64,000 bases of DNA from UBA1672 sp033851915 (GTDB lineage: Bacteria; Pseudomonadota; Alphaproteobacteria; Micavibrionales; Micavibrionaceae), in the NCBI GenBank assembly GCA_033851915.1, contig JAWSVM010000001.1, positions 434,001 through 498,000 on the forward strand, read 5' to 3'. Under the pieces are notes generated by a model, which saw only the letters and a list, made by a program, of their open reading frames with translations, was not told the DNA's origin and did not search any database. Positions 8,187-16,723 of this stretch are shown here, one piece after another. The position numbers and the translations under genes are program-made. Within the stretch, counting starts at the first letter, position 1. The number at the start of each line of letters is the position of its first letter.

Positions 8187-9020
8187 TTATTTTAATGTAA
8201 TCAATGTAATTTCCGGCGGGTTCAGTAATCTTAAGGGTAGTCCTGTCATGCCGAGACCACCAGAGACCACTAAATCTTTTCCTTCTTCCTTAATATGCCC
8301 GTAAAGGAAGCGTTTGCCAAATTTTGATGGTAATACTTGTTTTATAGCGCCAATAACAGGCAGTCTTATTTGCCCTCTATGCATATGCCCCGCAACACTT
8401 AAGGTAACTGACTTGGGTATATCTATAAATGAATCGGGGTTGTGCATCATCATGATAACGGGCTGGCTATCCGATATTTGTTTTATGGTGTTTTGAATAT
8501 CGGTATTTTGATACCAAAGTTCTTCTAATCCGGCAATCCATAGTGTTTCATTCTTACATTTTATAGATATTGCTCTATTTTGCAGAACAGGAATATTTGT
8601 TTTAATAAGTGCTTCTGGCCACTTGGTAGAACCGTGAAGATCATGGTTTCCAAGAACGGCGAAGACACCGCATGTTGCTGATAGCTCTTTGTATGGTGCA
8701 ACGCCTTGCTCTGGGGTTAATGGAATTCCGAAGGGGTGTGTTCCCACATAATCACCAAGCAATAAAATGAGATCAGGCTTTAGGGCATTTGTTTTTTTAA
8801 CTATTGTTTCTATGTGTGCAGAGCTCATCCATGGCCAGATGGCATGTACGTCTGATATGAGTGCGATTTTTAATTCTGTTTGAGCTGTCCACTTGTCTGA
8901 GTCTATTTCCCACTCGGTTACTTTTAATTTAAATGGCTCAATCAAGCAGGCATAAAGTCCGGTAAGGGCTAAGATGGCGAGTATTGTCAGGGTTATTTTT
9001 GTTGATTTGGGCAACGCCAT
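8187..9020 (-). CDS. Metallophosphoesterase (YkuE/YaeI-like), membrane-anchored
   Basis: A 277-residue calcineurin-like phosphoesterase. The metal-binding motifs are complete: ISDVHAIW (D-x-H), GDYVGTHP (GD), LGNHDLHG (GNHD), MMHNPDSF and AGHMHRGQ (GH-x-H). An N-terminal hydrophobic helix (about residues 5-27) anchors it in the membrane, as in YaeI and YkuE, some of which act on UDP-sugar or lipid A intermediates; the true substrate here is unknown. I place the start at ATG 9020 because TAGGG, which includes the radA stop codon, lies at ribosome-site distance; the longer frame from 9059 would overlap radA by 32 bp. It lies between radA and queF. Confidence 0.88.
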   Translation of the reverse strand: MALPKSTKITLTILAILALTGLYACLIEPFKLKVTEWEIDSDKWTAQTELKIALISDVHAIWPWMSSAHIETIVKKTNALKPDLILLLGDYVGTHPFGIPLTPEQGVAPYKELSATCGVFAVLGNHDLHGSTKWPEALIKTNIPVLQNRAISIKCKNETLWIAGLEELWYQNTDIQNTIKQISDSQPVIMMMHNPDSFIDIPKSVTLSVAGHMHRGQIRLPVIGAIKQVLPSKFGKRFLYGHIKEEGKDLVVSGGLGMTGLPLRLLNPPEITLITLK

Positions 9021-9027
9021 ATAAACC

Positions 9028-10434
9028 CTACCAATCGCCTTGATCTTGTTCATCCGCATTCGCGCCTAGGAGTTTTGCGAGGTCTTTGATGTGGGTGACT
9101 TCGTTGGTAAGGATGGAGCTGTTTTTATTGGCTGTTTTCTTGGAGAGTTTTGGAATTGTGGCGCGTTCGAAGCCTAGCTTTGAGGATTCTTTCAGGCGCA
9201 CTTCGGGTTGCGAGACTTGGCGCACTTCACCAGCCAAACCAATTTCACCGAAGAATATCATATCCGCGGGCAGAGCTTCGTTGGAAAGCGCGCTGATTAG
9301 GGCGGCGGCGACGGCGAGATCTGCGGCGGGTTCGTTAATGCGGATACCGCCTGCGATGTTCAGGAATATATCATGTTGGGACAGCGATATGCCGCAGCGT
9401 GATTCAAGAACGGCGACAATCATGGCAAGGCGGTTATGATCCCACCCCAATACGGCGCGGCGCGGTGAGCCTAAGGATGATGGTACGACAAGGGCTTGTA
9501 CTTCGACCAATAAGGGGCGTGTACCTTCTAAGGCGGCGAGGACGGCGCTGCCTGCGGCGTCTTTGTGGCGTTGGGACAGGAATAGGGCGGAGGGGTTCGC
9601 GACTTCGATCAAGCCTTGCTCTGCCATCTCGAACACGCCGATTTCATCTGTGGGGCCGAAACGATTTTTAACGGTGCGTAGGATGCGGAATTGGTGGCTG
9701 CGGTCGCCTTCGAAATAAAGGACGGTATCAACCAGATGTTCTAAAACGCGGGGGCCTGCGATTTGACCGTCTTTGGTGACGTGGCCGACAAAGACTACGA
9801 CGATGCCCTGACTTTTTGCCATGCGGATAATTTCTTGGGTGGAGGTGCGCACTTGGGTGACTGTGCCCGGCGCGCTGTCTACGGAATCGACAAACATGGT
9901 CTGGATAGAGTCAATCACGAGAAGCTGCACCGTTTGCGGCGCGGCTCTAACCGATTCCAATATATCACGGACATTGGTGGCAGAGGCCAGCATAACGCCT
10001 GTATCCCCCAGCCCTAAGCGATTTGCGCGCATACGGATTTGGTCGATGGATTCCTCGCCTGAGACATAAACGCAATGCACGTCGTTTTTGGTCAGGGCGC
10101 ACACAGCTTGTAATAACAGCGTTGATTTACCAATTCCCGGATCACCGCCAATTAATATGGCCGAACCCGGCACAAGACCGCCGCCTGTTACGCGATCAAA
10201 TTCGGCGATTTTGGTTTTATGGCGCGGATAGGTTCTCTTGGTGTCATTGCGCAGATCTACGAAATCGATGATGCGGCCTTTATGTTTGCCGCTTAAGCCC
10301 TTTGGTACCGCGCCTGTTGTGGCGGTTTCTTCCTGAATGGTGTTCCACTCATTGCAGCTCTCGCATTTTCCAGCCCAGCGGGTGGAAATCGAGCCACAGG
10401 TTTGACAAGTAAAAGATTTTTGTGGTTTAGCCAT
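9028..10434 (-). CDS. radA: DNA repair protein RadA
   Basis: RadA (Sms) is a RecA-related ATPase that promotes branch migration during recombinational repair. The 468-residue protein shows an N-terminal four-cysteine zinc finger (CQTCGS ... CESC, residues 10-29), a P-loop GGDPGIGKST, the diagnostic RadA motif KNRFG, and a C-terminal Lon-protease-like domain ending in a Lys/Glu-rich tail. Length and order are standard. The stop codon doubles as part of the ribosome site of the downstream phosphoesterase gene, indicating tight coupling. Confidence 0.97.
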   Translation of the reverse strand: MAKPQKSFTCQTCGSISTRWAGKCESCNEWNTIQEETATTGAVPKGLSGKHKGRIIDFVDLRNDTKRTYPRHKTKIAEFDRVTGGGLVPGSAILIGGDPGIGKSTLLLQAVCALTKNDVHCVYVSGEESIDQIRMRANRLGLGDTGVMLASATNVRDILESVRAAPQTVQLLVIDSIQTMFVDSVDSAPGTVTQVRTSTQEIIRMAKSQGIVVVFVGHVTKDGQIAGPRVLEHLVDTVLYFEGDRSHQFRILRTVKNRFGPTDEIGVFEMAEQGLIEVANPSALFLSQRHKDAAGSAVLAALEGTRPLLVEVQALVVPSSLGSPRRAVLGWDHNRLAMIVAVLESRCGISLSQHDIFLNIAGGIRINEPAADLAVAAALISALSNEALPADMIFFGEIGLAGEVRQVSQPEVRLKESSKLGFERATIPKLSKKTANKNSSILTNEVTHIKDLAKLLGANADEQDQGDW

Positions 10435-10475
10435 AATGAGATCATACGCGATATAATTTTATCGGCAATAGCTAT

Positions 10476-11348
10476 CTATAGGGTTAACACTTCGTCGGCG
10501 TAGGTGGACATCCGAAGGGCTTTGGCATCGGCATCGGTAGTGAAGTCTTCAGGCTCTAAATCCCACCCTTGCACGCCTACAAAGCCCATATCAAACAGAT
10601 ATTGTGCTTCTTCACGGTTATAAACCCGTTCGGCAACCAGTGCGCAATGCGGATGGTTATCTTTTAGGCGTTGAATTGTTTCGTTGAATTGTTCTTGTGT
10701 GAATTCTGTGCTTTCATCGCCAAGACCAGCGCGCACAAAGGGGCCGTCAATTTTGATGAAATCCACCAAATCACCAAATACATGCAGACGATTTTCATGG
10801 TCTTGACCAATTGAGTAATCATCCAATGCAAAGCGATAGCCCTGTTCTTTCATCGCTTCTAAATGCGTAATGTCCGAGGTTCTATCAACGTTATGTTCCA
10901 GAATTTCGAAAATCATATCTCTAGGTTTAAATGGTTCCAGTTTAGGCTCCATAAACGCCCAGAAATTTTTTGATAGTACTGAATCAACAGATAGATTTAG
11001 GGTAATAGGCCTTCTTAGAGGCGCTTCTTCGGCGATTTTTAAAGCATTTGAACATGTTAGAGCGTCAAATTCTTTTGCAATATCAAGGCTATAGCTTAGT
11101 TCTGATAGATGCCCGATAGAGAATGCTTTCTCACCACTATAAGGGCGAGATAATATTTCATATGCGATGGTTTCATTCTGCCCATAGATGGCTTCGGCTT
11201 TGATGTGGCGAGGCTTAAAGGCGTTGCTGTCCAGCGCCTCTTTGAATTCGGAAAGGGCATCAGGATCGTTTACGATGGCCTCGGCGCGCCCGAAGGCTTC
11301 TATTAAACAGTCATAGCTACTTTTGTTCAACTCAAGCATTACAGTCAT
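10476..11348 (-). CDS. EAL-domain protein (likely c-di-GMP phosphodiesterase)
   Basis: A 290-residue stand-alone EAL-domain protein with no membrane segment or partner GGDEF domain. The active-site series is recognisable: E64 in YEILSRP (the EAL position reads EIL), N118 in LNLSVD, FEILE at 147-151, the DD pair at 176-177, K199 in IKIDG, E240 in VAERVY and Q260 in QGW. The usual AEGVE loop is altered to AERVY, so Gly and the second Glu are replaced. Most metal and substrate ligands are kept, so cyclic di-GMP hydrolysis is plausible but may be reduced. The N-terminal 50 residues match nothing I know. The gene is flanked by radA and the heparinase gene. The start may be M1 or M4. Confidence 0.78.
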   Translation of the reverse strand: MTVMLELNKSSYDCLIEAFGRAEAIVNDPDALSEFKEALDSNAFKPRHIKAEAIYGQNETIAYEILSRPYSGEKAFSIGHLSELSYSLDIAKEFDALTCSNALKIAEEAPLRRPITLNLSVDSVLSKNFWAFMEPKLEPFKPRDMIFEILEHNVDRTSDITHLEAMKEQGYRFALDDYSIGQDHENRLHVFGDLVDFIKIDGPFVRAGLGDESTEFTQEQFNETIQRLKDNHPHCALVAERVYNREEAQYLFDMGFVGVQGWDLEPEDFTTDADAKALRMSTYADEVLTL

Positions 11349-11424
11349 TCACCCAATTTTATTTGTTCTCTTTATAGTATAGAGCGGGGTTGAATAGAAT
11401 GCGAGAAAATTAGTGTTTTCTAAT

Positions 11425-13062
11425 TTATCCTTCACGCTTTAGTGCCCATTTGATGCAGGCTTCATCTTCTGCCATTTGTCCGTAGATGACAATTTGCTTG
11501 GTTTTTTGCGGGGTGATGCCATTGCCTAGATAGAGGCTGTCTTCAAGGGCTAACATGCCTGCAGAGCGTGAGAACCTCCAGCCGATACCGCCGGGAATAC
11601 GCAAGAGGATTTCTTCCTCGTCATTAATGAATGATGCGCTGACGTTGGGATGTAAGTGGAAGCGTATTGCCGTTTCTACAGGGCAGATGAGTTCAAAGGC
11701 GCACGCGAAGTTATCTTGTCCGCGTAAATCATGCCCTTCATCGGCCAGATAAATTGTTCTGGTGTGGGTGATGCCGTTCAAGGCGACATAACCATCATGA
11801 GAGGCGATCAGCAGGTTGGCATCTTTTGTGTCTTCACGTTGCAGCGTGCAATTGGTTGCTTTGCGTTCGAAATGTCCGTTTTTCTTGATTTCGCAGGCAT
11901 TGCGATAATCGAGGCAACCCGTGCTGTGCGCAGCAGTAGAGCGCAGGGCATCTTGCCATTGCTGTGATGATGGGTGAGAACCACAGGCGGTGATGATACG
12001 TTCTTTGCCGTAGGAAAATTCAAAGGCAAGGGGCGCGGCATGTGCGGTTTTATCGTGAGGGGTTCTTTGTGATCGTCCTGTATCCATGACCAGTAAAGAC
12101 CGTCCGCATTCGAGACGTTCAAAGCCGGTTTGCTCAAGACTTAGCTTTGTTGGCTTATGCGTGCCTGCTTGCGCGAGGATGGAATCAATGGCAGTTGCGT
12201 TGCCTTCTTGTGAACCGTGGAACAAGCCGAATTTACGGTCACGATAGCGGAAGAGGCGCAGGGCGCTGCTCATATTATCAATTGTATCGCTGAGGAAGTC
12301 AGGGGCGGGATAACCGCCGGAACTTAAAGCTGTGCGCATATCAACAATCAGCTCTAATGCATCCAATAACGTGGCGGGATTACGGGAAATATGGCCGCCA
12401 TCAGATAAGATTTGCGTATTGATCGTGCTTTCAAGGCTGGTGAGGGCTTGCTCAATCCATTTTTCATGCCCTTCAAGGGAAATGGAGGCATAAAGCAGGC
12501 CTTTTATGGCTTCAAGCGTTGCGGTGCTTGAAAAATCATAAGAGCGTGCGAGGGCGTTGCTTAAATGTTTGGTTTGTTTCACCAGTGAGGCGAGGAATTT
12601 ATCTTCGAAGGATTCTGTTGCATTGGCACAGAAGAAATCATAATGGCAAATCCACATGGAAATGCGGCGTCCTATTAAATCGATGCGCCAGCTTTGTGCG
12701 TCCCAACAGCCATAGCGGTCAATCCAGTTTTCTATCATCAGGCGGCCTTGTTCTCTGGATAATGCGCCGTCTAATGTGCGTAGATCGCGTAGCCAGCCAA
12801 AGCTGTGCATGTGTGCGTGCCAAATTTCATCTGCGTCTTCAGGGCTCCACCATTCTTCAAACCATAGAGCGCCTGTGCGTTCACCAACACCTGCGGCATT
12901 GAGAAGGTCTTGCGCTTTTTGCGCGTTGCCAGGCCATGGATCAACAGGGCGTGCGATTAAGCGATCAGGCGCATTTTCATAGAGGCTCCAATTATAGAGA
13001 AAGCTGTTATAGGCAAGGTCGCCCGCTTTGCTTTTTAGAGTATTGATGAAATGAATAGGCAT
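11425..13062 (-). CDS. Heparinase II/III family protein
   Basis: A 545-residue protein of the alphaproteobacterial heparinase II/III-like family. The N-terminal half is an alpha-helical toroid-like region (WSPEDADEIWHAHMHSFGWLRDL, WIDRYG, W-rich segments around residues 80-130) and the C-terminal half is beta-rich (LSLEQTGFERLECGRSLLVMDTG, AHAAPLAFEFSYGKERIITACG). No signal peptide is present, so the enzyme is probably cytoplasmic or exported some other way. Its substrate is unknown. The gene begins 23 bp after rpe and likely shares its transcript; this linkage to rpe and rsmB is frequent in Alphaproteobacteria. Confidence 0.82.
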   Translation of the reverse strand: MPIHFINTLKSKAGDLAYNSFLYNWSLYENAPDRLIARPVDPWPGNAQKAQDLLNAAGVGERTGALWFEEWWSPEDADEIWHAHMHSFGWLRDLRTLDGALSREQGRLMIENWIDRYGCWDAQSWRIDLIGRRISMWICHYDFFCANATESFEDKFLASLVKQTKHLSNALARSYDFSSTATLEAIKGLLYASISLEGHEKWIEQALTSLESTINTQILSDGGHISRNPATLLDALELIVDMRTALSSGGYPAPDFLSDTIDNMSSALRLFRYRDRKFGLFHGSQEGNATAIDSILAQAGTHKPTKLSLEQTGFERLECGRSLLVMDTGRSQRTPHDKTAHAAPLAFEFSYGKERIITACGSHPSSQQWQDALRSTAAHSTGCLDYRNACEIKKNGHFERKATNCTLQREDTKDANLLIASHDGYVALNGITHTRTIYLADEGHDLRGQDNFACAFELICPVETAIRFHLHPNVSASFINDEEEILLRIPGGIGWRFSRSAGMLALEDSLYLGNGITPQKTKQIVIYGQMAEDEACIKWALKREG

Positions 13063-13085
13063 GATTTTTCTTTCGGAGGCTAGGC

Positions 13086-13754
13086 TTATGTTGATGGTCT
13101 TAAAGATTTAATGTTTTCGGCATATTTATCGGGGCCGTCTTTGAAAACGGCTGTACCGGCAACCAGAACATTCGCGCCGGCGGCAATAACTTGTTTTGCG
13201 GTTTTGGGGTTTACGCCGCCATCAACTTCCAGATCGATATCGCGACCTGTGTCGTTAATCATGCGGCGGGCTTCGGATATTTTATCAAGCAGCGGAATAA
13301 AGCTTTGTCCGCCAAAGCCGGGGTTTACGGTCATAATCAAAATAAGGTCAACCATATCCATGACATGTTTGATTGATTCGATTGGCGTATGTGGGTTCAG
13401 GGATACGCCTGCTTTCACGCCTTTGGCTTTGATATGTTGAAGGGTGCGGTGTAAATGCGGCCCTGCCTCAATGTGGGCGGTGATAATGTCTGATCCTGCA
13501 TTTATAAAATCATCGATTAGGTAATCGACAGGGGAAATCATTAAATGAACATCGAATATTTTGGTTGTGCATTTGCGGATGGCTTTAACCACGGGCGCGC
13601 CGAAGGTTAGATTGGGCACGAAATGTCCGTCCATAACATCAATATGGATATACTCCGCGCCTGCTTTATCAATGGCGGAGACTTCTTCCCCTAAAATAGA
13701 GAAATCGGCAGACAAAATGGATGGTGCAATACGAATATTGGACGTGTTGGACAT
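13086..13754 (-). CDS. rpe: Ribulose-phosphate 3-epimerase
   Basis: Interconverts ribulose 5-phosphate and xylulose 5-phosphate in the pentose phosphate pathway. The 222-residue TIM barrel has all signatures: SILSADFSILGEE, HIDVMDGHFVPNLTFG with catalytic Asp and metal His, MTVNPGFGGQSFI for phosphate binding, and DLEVDGGVN near the C-terminus with the second catalytic Asp. It is the first gene of a leftward rpe-heparinase unit and diverges from the gene at 13979. Confidence 0.97.
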   Translation of the reverse strand: MSNTSNIRIAPSILSADFSILGEEVSAIDKAGAEYIHIDVMDGHFVPNLTFGAPVVKAIRKCTTKIFDVHLMISPVDYLIDDFINAGSDIITAHIEAGPHLHRTLQHIKAKGVKAGVSLNPHTPIESIKHVMDMVDLILIMTVNPGFGGQSFIPLLDKISEARRMINDTGRDIDLEVDGGVNPKTAKQVIAAGANVLVAGTAVFKDGPDKYAENIKSLRPST

Positions 13755-13855
13755 ATGAGATACTCACTAAGTAAAGCGCGTTTTGAGAAAATGGTAGGTG
13801 GAGAAACGAATCAAAGAGGCGTAATTCATGTAAATTACTCAATGAATATACCATG

Positions 13856-13875
13856 TTATACACAAGATATCCACA
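13856..13875 (+). promoter_or_regulatory. Pair of DnaA-box-like sites
   Basis: TTATACACA at 13856-13864 matches the DnaA box consensus TTATNCACA exactly. ATATCCACA at 13867-13875 differs from TTATCCACA at one base and is followed by GG as in strong boxes. The two are in the same orientation, about one helical turn apart, in the 224-bp gap between the divergent rpe and 13979 genes, and are followed by an AT-rich stretch. They could be a DnaA-controlled promoter or part of an origin or titration site. The base matches are direct; function is inference. Confidence 0.5.
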
Positions 13876-13978
13876 GGCTTTTGTAAATGCGGACGTACAT
13901 AATAGTTTTTTACAAATAAGTACTCTTTATGTTAAAATGCAATAATACAAAAAACATATAAAAATAGCGGCGTGAATA

Positions 13979-14830
13979 ATGGGTATGAATTCAGAGGCAC
14001 ATAATCAAAGTATTGAAAGATGGGAGAAGGCGAATGCCACTCTGGTCGAGGCGATTGAACGCCCTGAATTAATGGATATTCTATCCCAGAGCCAGCCGGA
14101 AACTATTGAAGAATTAAATTTGCAGGCCTATAACCGCGAAACGGTAGCCGATCAAGCCACGCGTTACCTTGATGCGTGCGATAATTATTTCGAAGCATTA
14201 GATGAGCCTTTAACAGCAGAGCAACGTGAAGAGTTCATTATGAATATTCCGTTAGAGCCCAATAAATTGGCAGAGGTTTCTTATTATATGGAGAATATGA
14301 CACCTGAAATTGTGCGTTATCAACGGGCGTTGGGTGAAGAAGGATTTGACCAAGAGCAAAAGCAGGAAATCACTGAAGGTATTCCACGTAGTCACGATAA
14401 TATTATGGAAGTTGCACAGCATTATGTCGAAAATGCAGAGGCGTCAGTAAGACCGTATAATAGCATGTTGGGGCATCCCGATCATAAAGATGAAGTGAAT
14501 GCGGCATTGTCGACATTACCACCTACCCCAAGCGTAATTTCTGCGCAGTCGTTTCAGGTGGAGCATGATTTAGGCCCTAATGTGGTGCAGGAACCGGAAG
14601 CAGAATTGGTTGAACCGACTGAAGATGGTTATACGCAAGTTAGCCCAGCGGCCGAGGTGTCTGCCTATGATGTGGTTTCTGAAGGTTCTATGCAATCTGA
14701 CATGATGCTTAGTAATAGTTTTGCACGTGCTGATGCCCATGATGGTGCGCAATCGCTTGAGGTGATACGTGCTATGCCGATAGATCAGCCAGATGTAAGC
14801 ACTGCAAATGACATTAGCTTCCAAGTATAA
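13979..14830 (+). CDS. Acidic soluble protein of unknown function
   Basis: A 283-residue, strongly acidic protein without signal peptide or membrane helix. The first 170 residues are predicted helical, with two similar segments around LTAEQREEFIMNIPLEPNKLAEVSYYMENM and FDQEQKQEITEGIPRSHDNIMEVAQHYVENA, suggesting an internal repeat of a helical pair. The rest is low-complexity, rich in Pro, Glu, Ser and Val, and probably disordered. No family is recognised. It diverges from rpe across an intergenic region holding two DnaA-box-like sites. The start could be M1 or M3. Confidence 0.65.
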   Translation: MGMNSEAHNQSIERWEKANATLVEAIERPELMDILSQSQPETIEELNLQAYNRETVADQATRYLDACDNYFEALDEPLTAEQREEFIMNIPLEPNKLAEVSYYMENMTPEIVRYQRALGEEGFDQEQKQEITEGIPRSHDNIMEVAQHYVENAEASVRPYNSMLGHPDHKDEVNAALSTLPPTPSVISAQSFQVEHDLGPNVVQEPEAELVEPTEDGYTQVSPAAEVSAYDVVSEGSMQSDMMLSNSFARADAHDGAQSLEVIRAMPIDQPDVSTANDISFQV

Positions 14831-14860
14831 AATTTGTCTTTAGCTGGTGATTTCGGTTTT

Positions 14861-16639
14861 TTAAAATAGCCAGCGCACACCAAAACGTGCAATTCCACCA
14901 ATATTATTATGAGCACCGGCTTTGTTGAGGCCGACAGAGGCTTCACCGTCGAAGTAGAATATTGGGCCGTTATCTGCGTTGTAAGATAGATAGAAGCCTG
15001 CAATTCCATCAATAAAATTATCACCGCCGGAGGGGCTGAATGATACATTTTTGCCCAGAACGGTGAGGTCTGTGTTCTGGCTGCCTATGGTGGTTGAGCC
15101 TTCTATACCAAGGCGGAAAACAGGGGTTAGCAGGCCTTCTTTGAGGCGTATGGAATCTAAATAAGCCGCTGTTTGCACGCGCAAGCCAAGGGCATGATGG
15201 AATCGGGATGCTACATTTTGATTGGCGCTTGATCCGCTTTCTTTATAGCTTCCAATATATTGTCCAGTATATCGCGCCGTAACGGATGGCACGAATGTTA
15301 CACCATTAACCACCGTTGAATAGGGGCGCATAATTGTAAGTGCGGGGCTGAAAAATATGCTGTGATACTCAGCGTTTGCGATGTCTGCACCGACATTTCT
15401 GTCGCTGTCATGTTCTGCAAATCCACCGGATAGCTGAGCACTTAAATTAAAGCCTTTAAATGCGCGGTTAACATATCCGCCGACTAATGCGCCTTTGCTT
15501 TTGATTTTCCTGAATGCTGTATGGCCGAGGGTGTTGTTGCCTGCAAATCCGCTGATATATATTCCGGATTTATATCCATCCGGTGTTTCGGGAAAATCGA
15601 CACCGATGAGAACGCCGCCACTGCGTGCGCGTGAGAATGCTGCACCGCCATCTTTCGGGCGTTCTTTATATGATCCGAACCCTTCCAGCCAATAGTTATT
15701 TTGTGGTGTAGTGTCGCCGCCTGCGGCCGGTTCAACATCACTTATGTGGGCGGGTTTGCTGGTTTGTGATGTGTTGTGCGCATTTTTTACCAGATTGCGT
15801 TGTTGGTGTTGAATAACCAAATTTCCGGCTTGTGCGGCGTTTTGAGTGATAATGATCTGATCGGACGATGCAAAAATATCGGGTGTGACAGCCAATGTTT
15901 TCCCGCCGCTGGTTATGAAAACAGCACCAGCAGGTATAGAGGAGGGATTGCTGATTTCATTGACTGTGTATGCCCCTGTAAACCCTGATAGATCCGGCGC
16001 GGCTGTTAAGCCTGTTCCAAAGCCGCCGCCTTCTTCGGGAAAGGATTGTCCAACCGTATATTGGACAACGTTATTTGTGCCGCTGAAGCTTACGCCGTTT
16101 GGGGTGTTTGAATTTTCACCTAATATTAAAGTCGTATTGTTTCCGTTGATGCTTATGTCTGTTGAAAGTGCGGTTGTTCCAGCGGTTGCGGTTGTTGTAA
16201 TTGTGCCGTTATTTGTGATTGTTGCGTTATTTCCATTAATGCTTATGCCTGTTGAAAGTGCGGTTGTTCCGGCGGTTGCGGTTGTTGTAATTGTACCGTT
16301 ATTTGTGATTGTTGCGTTATCTCCACCGATATATATGCCGAATGAAACTGAAATTGCGGCGGCGTTTGTGTTGACCAGAATTGTACCGTTATTTGTGATT
16401 GTTACGTTATCATCTGATGTGGTTATGCCTGTGGCTGATTGAACAGCCCCGCCAGCAGAATTAATCGAGAGAGAGCCTGTTGTCTCTATTGTGCCGGTTT
16501 CGCCTGTGGTTAATGTTTGTGCTCCCGCAGGGGAGTTACCAGCATTGAGGGTGAAGTCGGCGGCTTGCGCAGATGATAATGCATATGGTGCTGTGACCAT
16601 GACCGAGCAGCCCATAGTGAGTAGCATTCTGAACTTCAC
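14861..16639 (-). CDS. Autotransporter (type V secreted) protein with short repetitive passenger
   Basis: A 592-residue outer-membrane protein. A signal peptide is clear (about residues 1-27, ending SSAQA-A). The passenger (about 28-300) is a small beta-helix built on NNATITNNGTI-type turns; two 30-residue units are nearly identical. From about residue 310 on, the protein looks like an autotransporter beta-barrel (YWLEGFGSYKERP start, alternating strands, final GVRWLF with the terminal aromatic residue needed for barrel assembly). Such proteins expose their passenger on the cell surface, often in adhesion. The passenger is short for the class. The gene converges with the 13979 gene and lies next to rsmB without overlap. 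Confidence 0.85.
   Translation of the reverse strand: MKFRMLLTMGCSVMVTAPYALSSAQAADFTLNAGNSPAGAQTLTTGETGTIETTGSLSINSAGGAVQSATGITTSDDNVTITNNGTILVNTNAAAISVSFGIYIGGDNATITNNGTITTTATAGTTALSTGISINGNNATITNNGTITTTATAGTTALSTDISINGNNTTLILGENSNTPNGVSFSGTNNVVQYTVGQSFPEEGGGFGTGLTAAPDLSGFTGAYTVNEISNPSSIPAGAVFITSGGKTLAVTPDIFASSDQIIITQNAAQAGNLVIQHQQRNLVKNAHNTSQTSKPAHISDVEPAAGGDTTPQNNYWLEGFGSYKERPKDGGAAFSRARSGGVLIGVDFPETPDGYKSGIYISGFAGNNTLGHTAFRKIKSKGALVGGYVNRAFKGFNLSAQLSGGFAEHDSDRNVGADIANAEYHSIFFSPALTIMRPYSTVVNGVTFVPSVTARYTGQYIGSYKESGSSANQNVASRFHHALGLRVQTAAYLDSIRLKEGLLTPVFRLGIEGSTTIGSQNTDLTVLGKNVSFSPSGGDNFIDGIAGFYLSYNADNGPIFYFDGEASVGLNKAGAHNNIGGIARFGVRWLF
16147..16326 (-). repeat. Two tandem 90-bp repeats in the autotransporter gene
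   Basis: The ten bases GTTGAAAGTG recur at 16161 and 16251 on the plus strand, a 90-bp period, and the two surrounding 90-bp units are almost identical, encoding two 30-residue passenger repeats. Degenerate partial units (the NNGTI turn) continue to about 16440. The near-identity at DNA level implies recent duplication or gene conversion, so copy number may vary between strains. Confidence 0.85.
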
Positions 16640-16723
16640 TGTATATCAATCCTTGATAATAAAACACATACTGCCATATGTATCATAAAGATTTGATGTA
16701 ATAAAGTTGATCGTATCGCTTCA

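Noticed and set aside
16147..16440. Possible CRISPR-like array
   Set aside because: The repeat unit is 90 bp, coding and in frame, without spacers; it belongs to the autotransporter passenger.
15885..16442. A 185-codon plus-strand frame
   Set aside because: Antisense to the autotransporter repeats; hydrophobic pattern arises from the complementary NNGTI codons.
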